A DNA stretch of 64,000 bases, taken from CAZJHD01 sp964545855. Its GTDB lineage: Bacteria; Planctomycetota; UBA1135; JACQFD01. The DNA lies in contig CAZJHD010000001.1 in NCBI GenBank assembly GCA_964545855.1, forward strand, positions 62,001 to 126,000. Reading direction: 5' to 3'. The notes beneath the pieces are model-generated. The model worked only from the letters and a program-made list of their open reading frames with translations. It was not told where the DNA came from and ran no database searches. Position 1 is the stretch's first letter; the number at the start of each line of letters is the position of its first letter. Both the position numbers and the translations under genes were made by a program. This document shows positions 16,007 to 24,797 of the stretch, in pieces.

Positions 16007-17629
16007 TCAGCGCGCCTGCGTCCCGGCGGGAAGCAGGTCCTTCCACTTCTCCATGAACTTCGCGCGGTTCTCCGCCAGCAAGCCGGCGTAGTCGACCTTC
16101 ATCTGCTTGAAGGTCTGCGACCCGAAGTGGTGGACGAACACGTCGCCCGCGATGGCGCACTGGAAGCCCGCCTGGATCGCGCGGAGGCAGTAGTCGTCGT
16201 CCTCGAAGTTGCCGAGGCCGAAGCGCTCGTCGAGGAGGCCCACGGCCTCGCGGCAGCGACCGGTCACGAGCATGCAGAGGCCCGTCACGCGCGGGAACAC
16301 CATGCGGAGACCCTTGTTCGCCTTCGCGAAGTCGCGCGCGTAGGCCTCGAGACCGTCGAGGCTCCCGTAGCCGACCTTCGGGACGAGCTGCGGCCCGCTC
16401 GCGAAGTTGGTGCGCGGCCCGAGGATCCCGATGCGGGGATCGAGGCGCACGTGCTCGAGGAGCGTCTCGAGCCAGCCCGGCGTCACCACGACGTCGTTGT
16501 TCAGCAGGACGAAGTGGCGGCCGCGCGCGGCGCGCAGCCCCTGGTTCGTCGCCGCCGCGTAGCCGCGGTTGGTCTCGTTGCGGATCGTGCGCACGCCCGG
16601 CATCGACGCCAGCATCCCGGGCGTCTCGTCCGTCGAGCCGTTGTCGACGACGATCACCTCGTGGGGATGGGCCGTGTAGCGCTCGATCGCGCCGAGGCAG
16701 GTGCGGGTGAGCCGCGCGTTGTTCCAGGCGGGGATCACGATGGAGACGAGCTCCCGGCGCCGCGGCCGGAACCACTCGATGCCCCAGAGCTGCTCCGGCG
16801 GCGGCACGCGCCCCTCGCCGTACTCGTCCTCGAGCTTCGCCTGGAGCGCGTCCGTCGATTCCTGCACGAGGCGCTCGCGCTCCGCCGACGGCAGCGACCG
16901 GAACGACCGCTGCCCCTCGTGGAGCACGAAGGAGTCGGTCGCGACGAGGAGCCGGTAGCCGAGCCGGCGCATGCGGTGGCTGTACTCGAGGTCGTCGTTC
17001 CCGAGGAAGAGCCGCGGGTCGAGGCCGCCGTGCCGCGCCAGCAGGTCGCGCCGCAGCGCGAGGCAGAAGCCGATCAGGAGCCGCGTCTCGACGGTGCGTC
17101 CCGCGTTGTGCCGAGCGAGCGCCGCGGCGAGCGCGATCGGATCGCGGGGCGGTGTGCCGGGGATGCGTCCGGCGTGGAGCGCGACGCGCTGATCGGCCGC
17201 CACGTAGGTGGAGAGCGGGCCCGTCGCCGCCACGTCGCCGCGGAGCGGCGCCAGCAGCGCGCCGAGCCAGCCCGGAGTCACGATCGTGTCGGGATTCAGG
17301 AGCACGACGCAGTCGTCGCGCGAGCGCGCCGCCGCCGTGGCCTCGATGCCCTGGTTGCACGCGACGGAGAAACCGAGGTTCGACGCGTTGCGGAGTACGC
17401 GCGCGCCGAGCGTCCGCGCGCGCTCGGCGCCGCCGTCCTCGGAGGCGTTGTCGACGAAGACCACCTCGTGCGGCTCCGGCGTGCAGCGCGCGACCGACTC
17501 GAGGCAGGCGCCGATCGTGTCGGCGGAGCGGTAGCCCACGACGACGATCGTCGTGAAGCGCGCCGCGGGCGCGGCGGGCGGCGGAGGACCGGCGGGGAGG
17601 GCCGGATCCGGTGCGGGAGGGGAAGGCAT
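16007..17629 (-). CDS. Glycosyltransferase with two tandem GT2 (GT-A) domains
   Basis: 540 residues. Two complete family-2 domains follow one another. The first (about 25-270) begins FTTIVVVGYRSADTIGACLE with DXD-type VVLLNPDT. The second (about 285-530) begins ELVSIVIPAWNNARLTRTCL with VLLNNDVVV and a C-terminal FEDDDYCLR acceptor-site pattern. Both keep the donor-binding Asp residues, so both may be active. Such proteins add sugars to O-antigen, exopolysaccharide or glycoproteins from nucleotide sugars. It is a cytoplasmic protein with a Pro/Ala-rich N-terminus. It is divergent to the protease/lpxK/hldE run, whose lipid A and heptose functions fit a cell-surface polysaccharide context. Confidence 0.88.
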   Translation of the reverse strand: MPSPPAPDPALPAGPPPPAAPAARFTTIVVVGYRSADTIGACLESVARCTPEPHEVVFVDNASEDGGAERARTLGARVLRNASNLGFSVACNQGIEATAAARSRDDCVVLLNPDTIVTPGWLGALLAPLRGDVAATGPLSTYVAADQRVALHAGRIPGTPPRDPIALAAALARHNAGRTVETRLLIGFCLALRRDLLARHGGLDPRLFLGNDDLEYSHRMRRLGYRLLVATDSFVLHEGQRSFRSLPSAERERLVQESTDALQAKLEDEYGEGRVPPPEQLWGIEWFRPRRRELVSIVIPAWNNARLTRTCLGAIERYTAHPHEVIVVDNGSTDETPGMLASMPGVRTIRNETNRGYAAATNQGLRAARGRHFVLLNNDVVVTPGWLETLLEHVRLDPRIGILGPRTNFASGPQLVPKVGYGSLDGLEAYARDFAKANKGLRMVFPRVTGLCMLVTGRCREAVGLLDERFGLGNFEDDDYCLRAIQAGFQCAIAGDVFVHHFGSQTFKQMKVDYAGLLAENRAKFMEKWKDLLPAGTQAR

Positions 17630-17701
17630 CCCGGGGGCTCGTCTCCTCCGTCTTTCGGAGTCCGGCTCGATGGGCCTTGAGGGCCGCCTGGCTCGGATTG
17701 C

Positions 17702-17707
17702 TACCCT
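17702..17707 (+). promoter_or_regulatory. -10-like hexamer, leaderless spacing
   Basis: TACCCT ends 6 nt before the ATG at 17714. TTGAGG at 17677-17682 could serve as -35 with a 19-nt spacer. No Shine-Dalgarno is present. Confidence 0.5.
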
Positions 17708-17713
17708 TCCGCG

Positions 17714-19216
17714 ATGACGGCCCTCGCCCTCGTGCTCTCGGCCCTCCTCCAGGCGCCGGCGACGCCCGCGTCCGCCGCGCCGCGTCCCGACCCCTGGCCC
17801 GCCGTCGTCGACCGGACGCTCCCGGCCGTCGTCTCGATCCGCTCGCGCATCCGCGTGGCCGTCGGGCGCGACGAGGTGGGCCCCTTCGAGGGCACGGGTT
17901 TCGTCGTGGCGCTCGAGGGCGAGCGCGGGCTCGTCGCCACGAACCGCCACGTGGCCGGCGACGGGGTCGTTCCGGACTGCGAGCTCCGCTTCTTCGACGG
18001 ACGCACGGCGCCCGCGTGGCGTCTCCACGCCGACCCGCTCCACGACTTCGCGTTCCTCTGGTTCGACCGGAGCGCCGCGCCCGACGGCATCGTGCCGATC
18101 CCGCTCTCGGCGCGGACGCCGGCGATCGGCGAGGCCGTGCGCATGATCGGCAACAACGGCGGCCTCGCGGCGACGGTGCTCGGCGGCATCGTCTCGAACC
18201 TGGAGGCCGCCTGGGACGAGGATCCGGGAGTGCCGTACCTCCAGACGGCGATCGCCTCCTCCGGCGGATCCTCGGGCTCGCCGCTCCTCGACGGGAGCGG
18301 CGCCGCCATCGGCCTGCAGACCGCGCACGACACGCGCACCTCCTACGCGATCCCCGGCGACTACGTCGCCGAGGCGCTCGCTGCCCTGCGGGAGGGTCGC
18401 CGCCCCGCGCGCGGCACCCTCGGGCTCCGGCTGCGTCGCGCCGACCTCGACGAGGCGACGGTCGCCTCGGATCTCGCCGCGCGGCCCGCGGGCCTGCCCG
18501 CCTCCGTGCAGGAGGAGGACGTCCCGGCGCTCGTCGAGGGCGTCGTCCCGGGCTCTCCCGCGGAGGGAGCGGTCGTCCCCGGCGAGGTGGTGCTCGCCAT
18601 CGGCGGCGTCCCCGCGGGATCGATGCGCCGCGTCGAGCGTCTCCTGAACGAGCGCGTCGGCACGACCGTCCAGGTCGTCGTCGCGCGGGGGGGCGGCGTC
18701 GCGACGCTCGCGCTCCCCGTCGCCGACCTCGGCGCCGACGTGGTCGACCGGCTGGTGCTCTTCGGCGGCGCCGGCTTCCACGACGTGGCCTACGAGATCC
18801 GATCGCGCACCGATCTCCCGCGGGCCGGCGTCTTCGTCGCCGACGTGGCGCCCGGCTCCGCGGCCGAAGGCGCCGACCTGCGTCGCGACGACGTCGTGCT
18901 CACGGCCGGCGGGCGGCCGCTCGGCGGCGTCGACGATCTCTGGCGCGCCCTCGGCGCCCTGCGTCACGGCGATCGGGTGCTCCTCGTCGTGCGGCGTCCG
19001 TCGAGCTTCGACTCGGCGACGCGCACGGTGATGCTCGGAGTCGACCGCGTGTGGGATCCGGTGCGCCGGCTCCTGCGCTCCGAGCGCGGCTGGGTCGACG
19101 CGTCGGCCGAGGGTGCTCCGGGGCCGGCCGCCGGTGGCGAGCGCGGCGCCGTCGCGCCGAGCGCCGCCGAGGAGCGCGTGGCCGGCAGCGTGTCCGGAAA
19201 GGCTCCCGTGCGGTGA
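17714..19216 (+). CDS. HtrA/DegP-like serine protease with two PDZ domains
   Basis: 500 residues. The hydrophobic N-terminus (MTALALVLSALLQAPATPAS) is a signal peptide, so the enzyme is periplasmic. Trypsin-like fold (about 30-220) with the triad His79 (TNRHVAG), Asp111 (HDFAFLWF) and Ser187 (GGSSGSPL). Two PDZ domains follow (about 235-340 and 350-440; ALVEGVVPGSPAEGAVVPGE and FVADVAPGSAAEGADLRRDD). HtrA proteases degrade or refold damaged envelope proteins. The C-terminal tail is Ala/Gly-rich. Its stop overlaps the lpxK start (GTGA), so it heads an envelope-related transcription unit, starting from the hexamer 6 nt upstream. Confidence 0.9.
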   Translation: MTALALVLSALLQAPATPASAAPRPDPWPAVVDRTLPAVVSIRSRIRVAVGRDEVGPFEGTGFVVALEGERGLVATNRHVAGDGVVPDCELRFFDGRTAPAWRLHADPLHDFAFLWFDRSAAPDGIVPIPLSARTPAIGEAVRMIGNNGGLAATVLGGIVSNLEAAWDEDPGVPYLQTAIASSGGSSGSPLLDGSGAAIGLQTAHDTRTSYAIPGDYVAEALAALREGRRPARGTLGLRLRRADLDEATVASDLAARPAGLPASVQEEDVPALVEGVVPGSPAEGAVVPGEVVLAIGGVPAGSMRRVERLLNERVGTTVQVVVARGGGVATLALPVADLGADVVDRLVLFGGAGFHDVAYEIRSRTDLPRAGVFVADVAPGSAAEGADLRRDDVVLTAGGRPLGGVDDLWRALGALRHGDRVLLVVRRPSSFDSATRTVMLGVDRVWDPVRRLLRSERGWVDASAEGAPGPAAGGERGAVAPSAAEERVAGSVSGKAPVR

Positions 19217-20313
19217 GCGACGTCGCGACCGGCTCCGGCGCCGGCGATCCGCGCGAGGCACGGCTCCCCGGCCCGGACTGGATGCGGTCCGACGCGAGCG
19301 GCGGCGCGGGCGCGGCACTCGCGCGCGCGGCGCTGACGCCGCTCTCCTGGGGCTGGGCCGCCGTCGCACTCGCGCGCCGCTTCGCCTACGACCGCGGCCT
19401 CGTGCCCGTGGTGCGGCTCGGCGTCCCCGTGGTCTCCGTGGGGAACCTCACGGCCGGCGGCACGGGGAAGACGCCCTGCACGCTCTGGGTCCTCGACGCG
19501 GCGCGGACGATCGGGTGCCCCCTCGGCCTCGTGACGCGCGGCTACGGCGGCGAGGGCGGAGTGAACGACGAGGTGGAGATGGTGCGCGCGCGACGTCTCG
19601 GCGCGCCGATCGGCGTCGGCGCCGACCGCGTGCGCGTCGCGCGGGAGCTGCTCCGCGAGCATCCGGAGATCCGCGGGGTCCTCCTGGACGATGCGTTCCA
19701 GCACCGGCGCGTCGCGCGCGATCTCGATCTGCTGCTCGTCGACGCGACCGACCCCTTCGGCGGCGGCGCGTGCCTGCCGCGAGGTCTCCTGCGCGAGCCG
19801 GCGTCGGGGCTGCGGCGCGCCGGCGCCGTCGTGATGACGCGCGCCGACCAGGCTCCGGCGGCCGTCCGCGAGCGGCTCTGGGAACGGATCTCCGCGCTCG
19901 GGTGGGCGGGTCCGCGCGTCGAGGCGGTGCATGCGCCGGCGGAGGTCGTGCCGCTCGACGGCGCGCGCCCGGCGCTCGCGACGGAGGACCTGCTGGGCCG
20001 CGACGTGCGGCTGCTCTCGGCCGTGGCGCATCCGGGGAGCTTCCGCGCGACCGTCGAGCAGCTCGGCGCGCGCGTCCTCGAGCACCGCGCGTTCCGCGAC
20101 CACCACCGCTACTCGCCGGCCGACCTCCCCGACCTGCGCGACGGCGCGGCGGGCGCGCTCTGGCTCGTGACGGAGAAGGACGCTCCGAAGCTCCGCCGCC
20201 TCGGCGTGATCGACGGCTGGGTGCTGAAGGTCGAGTGGCGCGTCGTCGTGGGAGAGGAGTGGCTGCGCGCGCGGCTGCGGGCGGCGCTGGGGGGCGCGGC
20301 GGCGGGCGGCTGA
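19213..20313 (+). CDS. lpxK: Tetraacyldisaccharide 4'-kinase LpxK
   Basis: 366 residues from GTG overlapping the previous stop. Diagnostic LpxK P-loop VVSVGNLTAGGTGKTP (about 73-88), then LVTRGYGG, the DDAFQHR motif (VLLDDAFQHRRVARDLDLLL) and the C-terminal RDHHRYSPADL and TEKDAPKL motifs. LpxK phosphorylates the 4' position of the lipid A precursor on the inner leaflet; a hydrophobic N-terminal helix (about 30-60) fits its membrane association. Its presence implies that this organism makes a lipid A-type outer leaflet. A palindromic repeat lies 28 nt after the stop, between this gene and hldE. Confidence 0.95.
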   Translation: MSDVATGSGAGDPREARLPGPDWMRSDASGGAGAALARAALTPLSWGWAAVALARRFAYDRGLVPVVRLGVPVVSVGNLTAGGTGKTPCTLWVLDAARTIGCPLGLVTRGYGGEGGVNDEVEMVRARRLGAPIGVGADRVRVARELLREHPEIRGVLLDDAFQHRRVARDLDLLLVDATDPFGGGACLPRGLLREPASGLRRAGAVVMTRADQAPAAVRERLWERISALGWAGPRVEAVHAPAEVVPLDGARPALATEDLLGRDVRLLSAVAHPGSFRATVEQLGARVLEHRAFRDHHRYSPADLPDLRDGAAGALWLVTEKDAPKLRRLGVIDGWVLKVEWRVVVGEEWLRARLRAALGGAAAGG

Positions 20314-20341
20314 GAGCCTGTCGCTCGGGCCAGTGGGTTCA

Positions 20342-20372
20342 CCCGGGAATGGGGTCAGACCCCTTTCCCGGG
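20342..20372. repeat. Palindromic repeat, GGGGTCWGACCCC family, copy 2
   Basis: 31-nt palindrome CCCGGGAATGGGGTCAGACC plus complement, between lpxK and hldE. Same core and same flanking GGGAAW/WTTCCC as the other copies. Confidence 0.85.
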
Positions 20373-20484
20373 ACCCGATCCGCGAGCCGCTCCCGGAACG
20401 ACGCGCTCGAGGTCCCGCGCCGATCCGTCGACCGCTCGGCTCCGCGCCGCCGCGGCCGATCCTCGAAAAGCCCGCCTCCCCGGG

Positions 20485-20490
20485 CAGAAT
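20485..20490 (+). promoter_or_regulatory. -10-like hexamer upstream of hldE
   Basis: CAGAAT, the same hexamer as at 30890 and 57562, lies 11 nt before the ATG at 20502. This gives a very short leader without a Shine-Dalgarno. Confidence 0.4.
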
Positions 20491-20501
20491 GCGCCACCCC
20501 C

Positions 20502-22010
20502 ATGACTTCGCTCTCGGAGCGCGTCCTCGCGCACGGGTCCCCGCGGATCCTGATCGTCGGAGATCTGATCCTCGACGAGTACGTGCTCGGCGACGTGCAG
20601 CGCATCTCGCCGGAGGCGCCGATCCCCGTGCTGGAGGTCCGCCGCGAGGACCTGAAGCTCGGCGGCGCGGGCAACGTCGCCGCGAACGTCGGCGCCATGG
20701 GCGGGCGCGCGAGCGTGCTCGGCGCGGTCGGCAACGACTCCGCCGGCAACAAGCTCCTCGACCTCCTGCGCAACGCCGGCATCGACACGTCGCCGGTCGT
20801 CACGGCGAAGACGCGGCCGACGACGATCAAGTCGCGCCACCTCGCGGGCCCGCAGCAGATGCTGCGCGTCGACCGCGAGGACCGCACGCCGATCGCCGGC
20901 GAGATCGCGGTGCACGCGGTGAAGTTCATCCGCGAGCACGTCTCCGATTTCGATCTCGTGATCCTCTCGGACTACGGCAAGGGCGTCCTCACGGGAGACC
21001 TCGTCGCCGCCGTGGTCGACGCGGCGCGGCGCGCGGGTCGCCGCGTGCTCGTCGATCCGAAGGGAGCCGACTACTCGCGCTACCGCGGAGCGTCCATCGT
21101 GACGCCGAACCGCTCCGAGGCGGAGCAGGCGACGGGCGTGCCGATCCGCGCCACGCCGGCGGGCACGCCCCTCGTCGAGGACCTGGTGCGCGTCGGCGAG
21201 AAGCTCCTCTCCCTGTGCGAGCTGGAGGCGGCCGTCGTGACGCTCGGCAAGGACGGCGTCTTCTTCATGGACGGCAAGGAGCGCCGCCCGCACGTGATCC
21301 CGACGCACGCGCGGCAGGTCTACGACGTGACGGGCGCCGGCGACACGGTGATCGCGCACCTGGGGCTGCACCTCGCGGCGGGCCTCTCCCTCGAGGACTC
21401 CGTGCGCCTCGCGAACGTCGCGGCCGGCATCGTCGTGGCGAAGCTCGGCACGGCGACGGTGCGTCGCGAGGAGGTGCTCGACGCCCTCGCACAGCACGAG
21501 GAGCGCCGCGGGAAGATCATCCGCACGCCGGAGGAGCTCGATCGCCTCGTGAGCGACCTCAAGGCCTCCGGGCGGATCGTCGTCTTCACGAACGGCGTCT
21601 TCGACATCCTCCACGCCGGACACCTGAAGTACCTGCGCGCGGCGCGCGCGTCGGGCGACTACCTGATCGTCGGCGTGAACGACGACGAGAGCGTGCGGCG
21701 CATCAAGGGGCCGCGGCGACCCGTCCATCCGATCGGCGACCGCCTGGCGCTGCTGGCGGGTCTCGAGGTGGTGGATTGCGTCGTGGCCTTCGGCGAGGAC
21801 ACGCCCCTCGCGCTCGTGCAGCGGGTGACCCCGAACGTCCTCGTGAAGGGCGAGGACTGGGCCGACAAGGGCGTCGTCGGCCGCGAGTGGGTCGAGTCCC
21901 ACGGCGGCCGCGTCCTCCTCATGGAGCTGGAGCCGGGCCGGTCGACGACCGGGACGATCCAGCGCATTCTCGAGCTCCACCGAGACGAAACCCCGAAACC
22001 GGAGCGGTGA
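20502..22010 (+). CDS. hldE: Bifunctional heptose 7-phosphate kinase / heptose 1-phosphate adenylyltransferase
   Basis: 502 residues. N-terminal PfkB/ribokinase domain (about 1-330) with GDLILDEYVLGDVQRISPEA, the glycine pair LGGAGNVAANV and the DVTGAGDT anion hole with catalytic Asp near 281. The C-terminal nucleotidyltransferase domain (about 360-502) has FTNGVFDILHAGHLKYL and the (H/T)xGH site, ending in the typical GRSTTGTIQRIL. HldE makes ADP-heptose, the donor for LPS inner core, in the cytoplasm. It follows lpxK, grouping lipid A and core synthesis. A second, stand-alone copy of the transferase domain follows one base later. Confidence 0.95.
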   Translation: MTSLSERVLAHGSPRILIVGDLILDEYVLGDVQRISPEAPIPVLEVRREDLKLGGAGNVAANVGAMGGRASVLGAVGNDSAGNKLLDLLRNAGIDTSPVVTAKTRPTTIKSRHLAGPQQMLRVDREDRTPIAGEIAVHAVKFIREHVSDFDLVILSDYGKGVLTGDLVAAVVDAARRAGRRVLVDPKGADYSRYRGASIVTPNRSEAEQATGVPIRATPAGTPLVEDLVRVGEKLLSLCELEAAVVTLGKDGVFFMDGKERRPHVIPTHARQVYDVTGAGDTVIAHLGLHLAAGLSLEDSVRLANVAAGIVVAKLGTATVRREEVLDALAQHEERRGKIIRTPEELDRLVSDLKASGRIVVFTNGVFDILHAGHLKYLRAARASGDYLIVGVNDDESVRRIKGPRRPVHPIGDRLALLAGLEVVDCVVAFGEDTPLALVQRVTPNVLVKGEDWADKGVVGREWVESHGGRVLLMELEPGRSTTGTIQRILELHRDETPKPER

Positions 22011-22011
22011 G

Positions 22012-22509
22012 TTGGAACGCTTCCAGAAGAACGTGCGGACCTTCGCCCCCATCGTGGCGGGTCTGCGATCCCAGGGAAAACGCATCGTGATGGCCGTGGG
22101 CGTCTTCGACCTGCTCCACCCGGGGCACGTCCGATTCCTCGCCGACGCGCGCAGCCGTGGCGACTACCTCGTCGTCGCGATCCAGTCGGATACCGCCGCG
22201 CGCAAGGCGAAGGGCGCCGGGAGGCCGCTCCTCGGAGCGGCGGAGCGCGCGGAGGTGCTCCTCGCGCTGTCGACCGTCGACTACGTCACGGTCTTCGACG
22301 CGGCCGACGCGAGCGCCCTCCTGAAGGAGCTGAGACCCGACGTCGTCGCGCGTGGGCGCGACACGGCGGCGAAGCAGTTCCCCGAGCGCGCGGCCGCCGA
22401 GGCGGCCAGCGTGGAGGTGCTGATCGCCGGCGGAACGCGCACCTACTCCTCGAGCCAGATGCTGTCGCGCGGACGGCCGAAGCCCGCGCGCGCGCGGGCG
22501 CGGGCCTGA
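22012..22509 (+). CDS. Stand-alone RfaE/HldE C-domain-like nucleotidyltransferase
   Basis: 165 residues from TTG, one base after the hldE stop; an in-frame ATG at 22090 is an alternative but would trim the first strand. GVFDLLHPGHVRFLADARSR carries the HxGH catalytic motif of the cytidylyltransferase superfamily, and YSSSQM near the end matches the S/T-S-x-x-I/M site. It is a paralogue of the HldE C-domain and of the glycerol-3-phosphate cytidylyltransferase family. It could activate another sugar or polyol phosphate for the envelope, or act as a second heptose adenylyltransferase. The C-terminal tail is Arg/Ala-rich. Confidence 0.8.
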   Translation: MERFQKNVRTFAPIVAGLRSQGKRIVMAVGVFDLLHPGHVRFLADARSRGDYLVVAIQSDTAARKAKGAGRPLLGAAERAEVLLALSTVDYVTVFDAADASALLKELRPDVVARGRDTAAKQFPERAAAEAASVEVLIAGGTRTYSSSQMLSRGRPKPARARARA

Positions 22510-22551
22510 CAGCCCGCCAGGGGCGGCGCGCGCCGCTGCCCCGGTGCGTCG

Positions 22552-23409
22552 ATGGACTTCACGACCGCGTTCCTGCTGATGTGCGCCGGTCTCGCCACCG
22601 GCACCGTCGGGTCGATGCTCGGCGTGGGCGGCGGGATGATCGTGATCCCCGTGCTCACGTCGCTCTACGGCTTCGGCTTCGAGCAGGCGCGGGCGACGAG
22701 CCTCCTCGCCGTGATCGCGACGGCCTGCGGCACGGCGGCGGCCACGGGCAAGGAACGCTTCGTGAACCCGCGGCTCGGCGTGCTCCTCGCGATCCCCGCC
22801 GTGGGCGTGGCGCTCCTGAACGCCGTGCTCTCGAGCAAGGTGCACGTGGCGTTCCTCTACGGGCTGTTCGCCGTGGTGCTCACGCTCACGTCGGTCCTCA
22901 TGTGGCGGCGCGAGCGCGCGGCCGCGGTGCTGGAGGCGGCGGAGCCCGAGGGCGACGGCGAGGAGCCGGAGCCCGACGATTCGGCCGGTCTTCTCGACGG
23001 CGCCTTCCGCGACCCGAAGACCGACGAGCGCGTGATCTACCGCGTGAAGCGATTCCCGACGGTCTTCGCCGTCTCCGGCGCCGCCGGCGCGATGTCGGGT
23101 CTCCTCGGCGTGGGCGGCGGGATCTTCCAGGTGCCGGCCATGAACGTCGTCGCCGGCGTGCCGATCCGCGCCGCGACGGCGACGAGCAACTTTCTCATGG
23201 GGTTCACGGCGGCCTCGACGATGCCGATCTACTTCGGGCGCGGCCACGTGCAGCCGCTGCAGACGGCGGCCGTCGTGCTGGGGGCGCTCGTCGGGTCGTT
23301 CCTCGGCTCGGCCATCGCGAAGCGGCTCCACGGCGCGGCGCTCCGGCGCGTCTTCTCGTTCCTCCTCTTCGGGCTCGCGCTGCAGATGGTGCGCAAGGCC
23401 TTCGAATGA
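22552..23409 (+). CDS. TauE/SafE family sulfite/anion exporter
   Basis: 285 residues, about eight membrane segments. Two internal repeats carry the family signature: GSMLGVGGGMIVIPVLTSLYG near residue 20 and GLLGVGGGIFQVPAMNVVAG near 183. A charged cytoplasmic loop (about 120-165) separates the halves. Members export sulfite, sulfoacetate or other small organosulfur anions. The stop overlaps the next start (ATGA), and the next gene is a DUF1634 membrane protein, a pairing I know from other bacteria. The substrate is not shown by the sequence. Confidence 0.88.
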   Translation: MDFTTAFLLMCAGLATGTVGSMLGVGGGMIVIPVLTSLYGFGFEQARATSLLAVIATACGTAAATGKERFVNPRLGVLLAIPAVGVALLNAVLSSKVHVAFLYGLFAVVLTLTSVLMWRRERAAAVLEAAEPEGDGEEPEPDDSAGLLDGAFRDPKTDERVIYRVKRFPTVFAVSGAAGAMSGLLGVGGGIFQVPAMNVVAGVPIRAATATSNFLMGFTAASTMPIYFGRGHVQPLQTAAVVLGALVGSFLGSAIAKRLHGAALRRVFSFLLFGLALQMVRKAFE

Positions 23410-23819
23410 GACAGGCGCCCGGCCCCGTCCCCGGCCCGGACTATCCGGCGGAGCGCGTCGCGCGCCGGCGCTCGCGGCGCGACGAGAGCCGCGTTGCCTC
23501 GCTCGTGAACCTCGCCGGCGTCGTCGCCGCCGCGATGCTCATGCTGAGCGCGCTGGCGCGCCTCGCGATCGTCGAGCATCCGATGGAGCCGGTCGTCGGC
23601 GATCCGCCGCTCCAGCTCGACCATTTCCTGCACCTCGACCCCATGGCCTGGGCGTCGATCGGATGCCTCCTCCTCACGGCGACTCCCATCCTGCGGATGG
23701 TCGTGCTCGCCGTGACGTTCCTCGTGCGCGGACGCCATGGCTTCGCCCTCGCGGCGCTCCTGGTGGTGGCCTTCCTCGCCGCCGGGATCGTGACCGGCAT
23801 GCGGATCGCGTCGACCTGA
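23406..23819 (+). CDS. DUF1634 membrane protein, partner of the TauE exporter
   Basis: 137 residues with three membrane segments (about 32-53, 80-100 and 112-132) after a basic N-terminus. The motif FLHLDPMAWASIGCLLLTATPILRM, with Pro in the second helix, is typical of DUF1634 proteins, which are commonly encoded beside TauE/SafE exporters. Start ATG overlaps the exporter stop by four bases, implying coupled translation and probably a complex in the inner membrane. Confidence 0.8.
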   Translation: MRQAPGPVPGPDYPAERVARRRSRRDESRVASLVNLAGVVAAAMLMLSALARLAIVEHPMEPVVGDPPLQLDHFLHLDPMAWASIGCLLLTATPILRMVVLAVTFLVRGRHGFALAALLVVAFLAAGIVTGMRIAST

Positions 23820-23825
23820 GGGGAC

Positions 23826-24785
23826 ATGGACCCGATCCACACGATCCGCGCGGCGAAGCGCATGCACCTGAAGGACGGGTGCTTCGTCTCGCTCGCGCCG
23901 CCGTCGGTGTTCGCGGGACATCTCCGCGCCGTGCAGGGACGCATCGCGTGGACCGGCCCGGCGAGCGCCGTCGAGCGAGGCGAGGAGGTGCTCGAGGTGT
24001 GGGGGAAGCTCGTGCTGCCGGGGATGGCGCTCGCGGGCGTCGACCCGCTCCGCATGGCGGCGCGCGCGCTGCCGGAGGGACGGCGGGCGGCCGCCCGGCC
24101 GGTCCTGGAGGCGCTGCCGGCGGAGGAGCAGCGCGCGCTCGCGATGCAGACGCTGGTCGAGTGCGCCGCGGCGGGCGTGCTCCATCCGATCCTCGACCTG
24201 CGCGGCGCGTCGGGAACGCGCGCGCGCGCGAGCGTCGAGGCGTTCTTGGAGGTCGGCCTGCGCGGCGCCCTCGAATGGGCGCCGGCGGCGGGGGACGCGG
24301 AGGCGGCGGCGCTCGACGCCGAGCTGCGGGAGCACGCGCTCGTTCGGCGCGTCGATGGGCCCGCGGCGCGCGCGAGCCTCGAGGCGGCGACGCGCGGCGC
24401 GGCGATCCCCGAGGGCGCCTGGCTCGCCTGCGGCGGTGAGACGCCCGACGCGTGGGCGCTGCTGCGCGCCCTCGAGGCGCGGGAGTCGGGCCTCGGTCTT
24501 CGCGCTCTCGCCGCGACCTACGCGGCGCTCGGCTCGGCCTTCGGCACGCCCTTCGGCTCTCTCCTGCGCGGCGCCTGGTTCGACGTGGTCTTCCTCGACT
24601 ACGAGATGCCGGCGCGGCTCGACGACGGCTGCCTGCGGGCCTTCCTCCTCGGCGCCTTCGGACCCTGGAGCGTCGAGGCGGCGGCCGTCGGCGGCGTGCC
24701 GATCGTGAAGCGCCACGAGGTGCTCACGGCCGACCGCGAGGCGCTCGCCCGCGAGGTGGCGGGGATCGTAGCGGCGGTGGGGTGA
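23826..24785 (+). CDS. Amidohydrolase-superfamily homologue lacking the metal-binding motif
   Basis: 319 residues. The N-terminal beta-sandwich pattern (FAGHLRAVQGRIAWTGPASA, then LVLPGMALAGVDPLRM) and the C-terminal WFDVVFLDYEMPARL, GGVPIVKRHEVLTADREALA match SsnA/TrzN-type amidohydrolases. Where active enzymes have P-G-L/F-x-x-x-H-x-H, this protein reads PGMALAGVD, so the first two metal-ligand His residues are missing. It is also about 100 residues shorter than the usual 420-450, with a reduced barrel. It is probably not a hydrolase in the ordinary sense; a structural, binding or decayed role is possible. It begins 6 nt after the DUF1634 gene. Confidence 0.6.
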   Translation: MDPIHTIRAAKRMHLKDGCFVSLAPPSVFAGHLRAVQGRIAWTGPASAVERGEEVLEVWGKLVLPGMALAGVDPLRMAARALPEGRRAAARPVLEALPAEEQRALAMQTLVECAAAGVLHPILDLRGASGTRARASVEAFLEVGLRGALEWAPAAGDAEAAALDAELREHALVRRVDGPAARASLEAATRGAAIPEGAWLACGGETPDAWALLRALEARESGLGLRALAATYAALGSAFGTPFGSLLRGAWFDVVFLDYEMPARLDDGCLRAFLLGAFGPWSVEAAAVGGVPIVKRHEVLTADREALAREVAGIVAAVG

Positions 24786-24797
24786 GGAGACTCCACT

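Noticed and set aside
23826..24785. Calling this gene a functional amidohydrolase or chlorohydrolase
   Set aside because: The H-x-H metal ligands are absent and the chain is short, so an enzymatic name would mislead.
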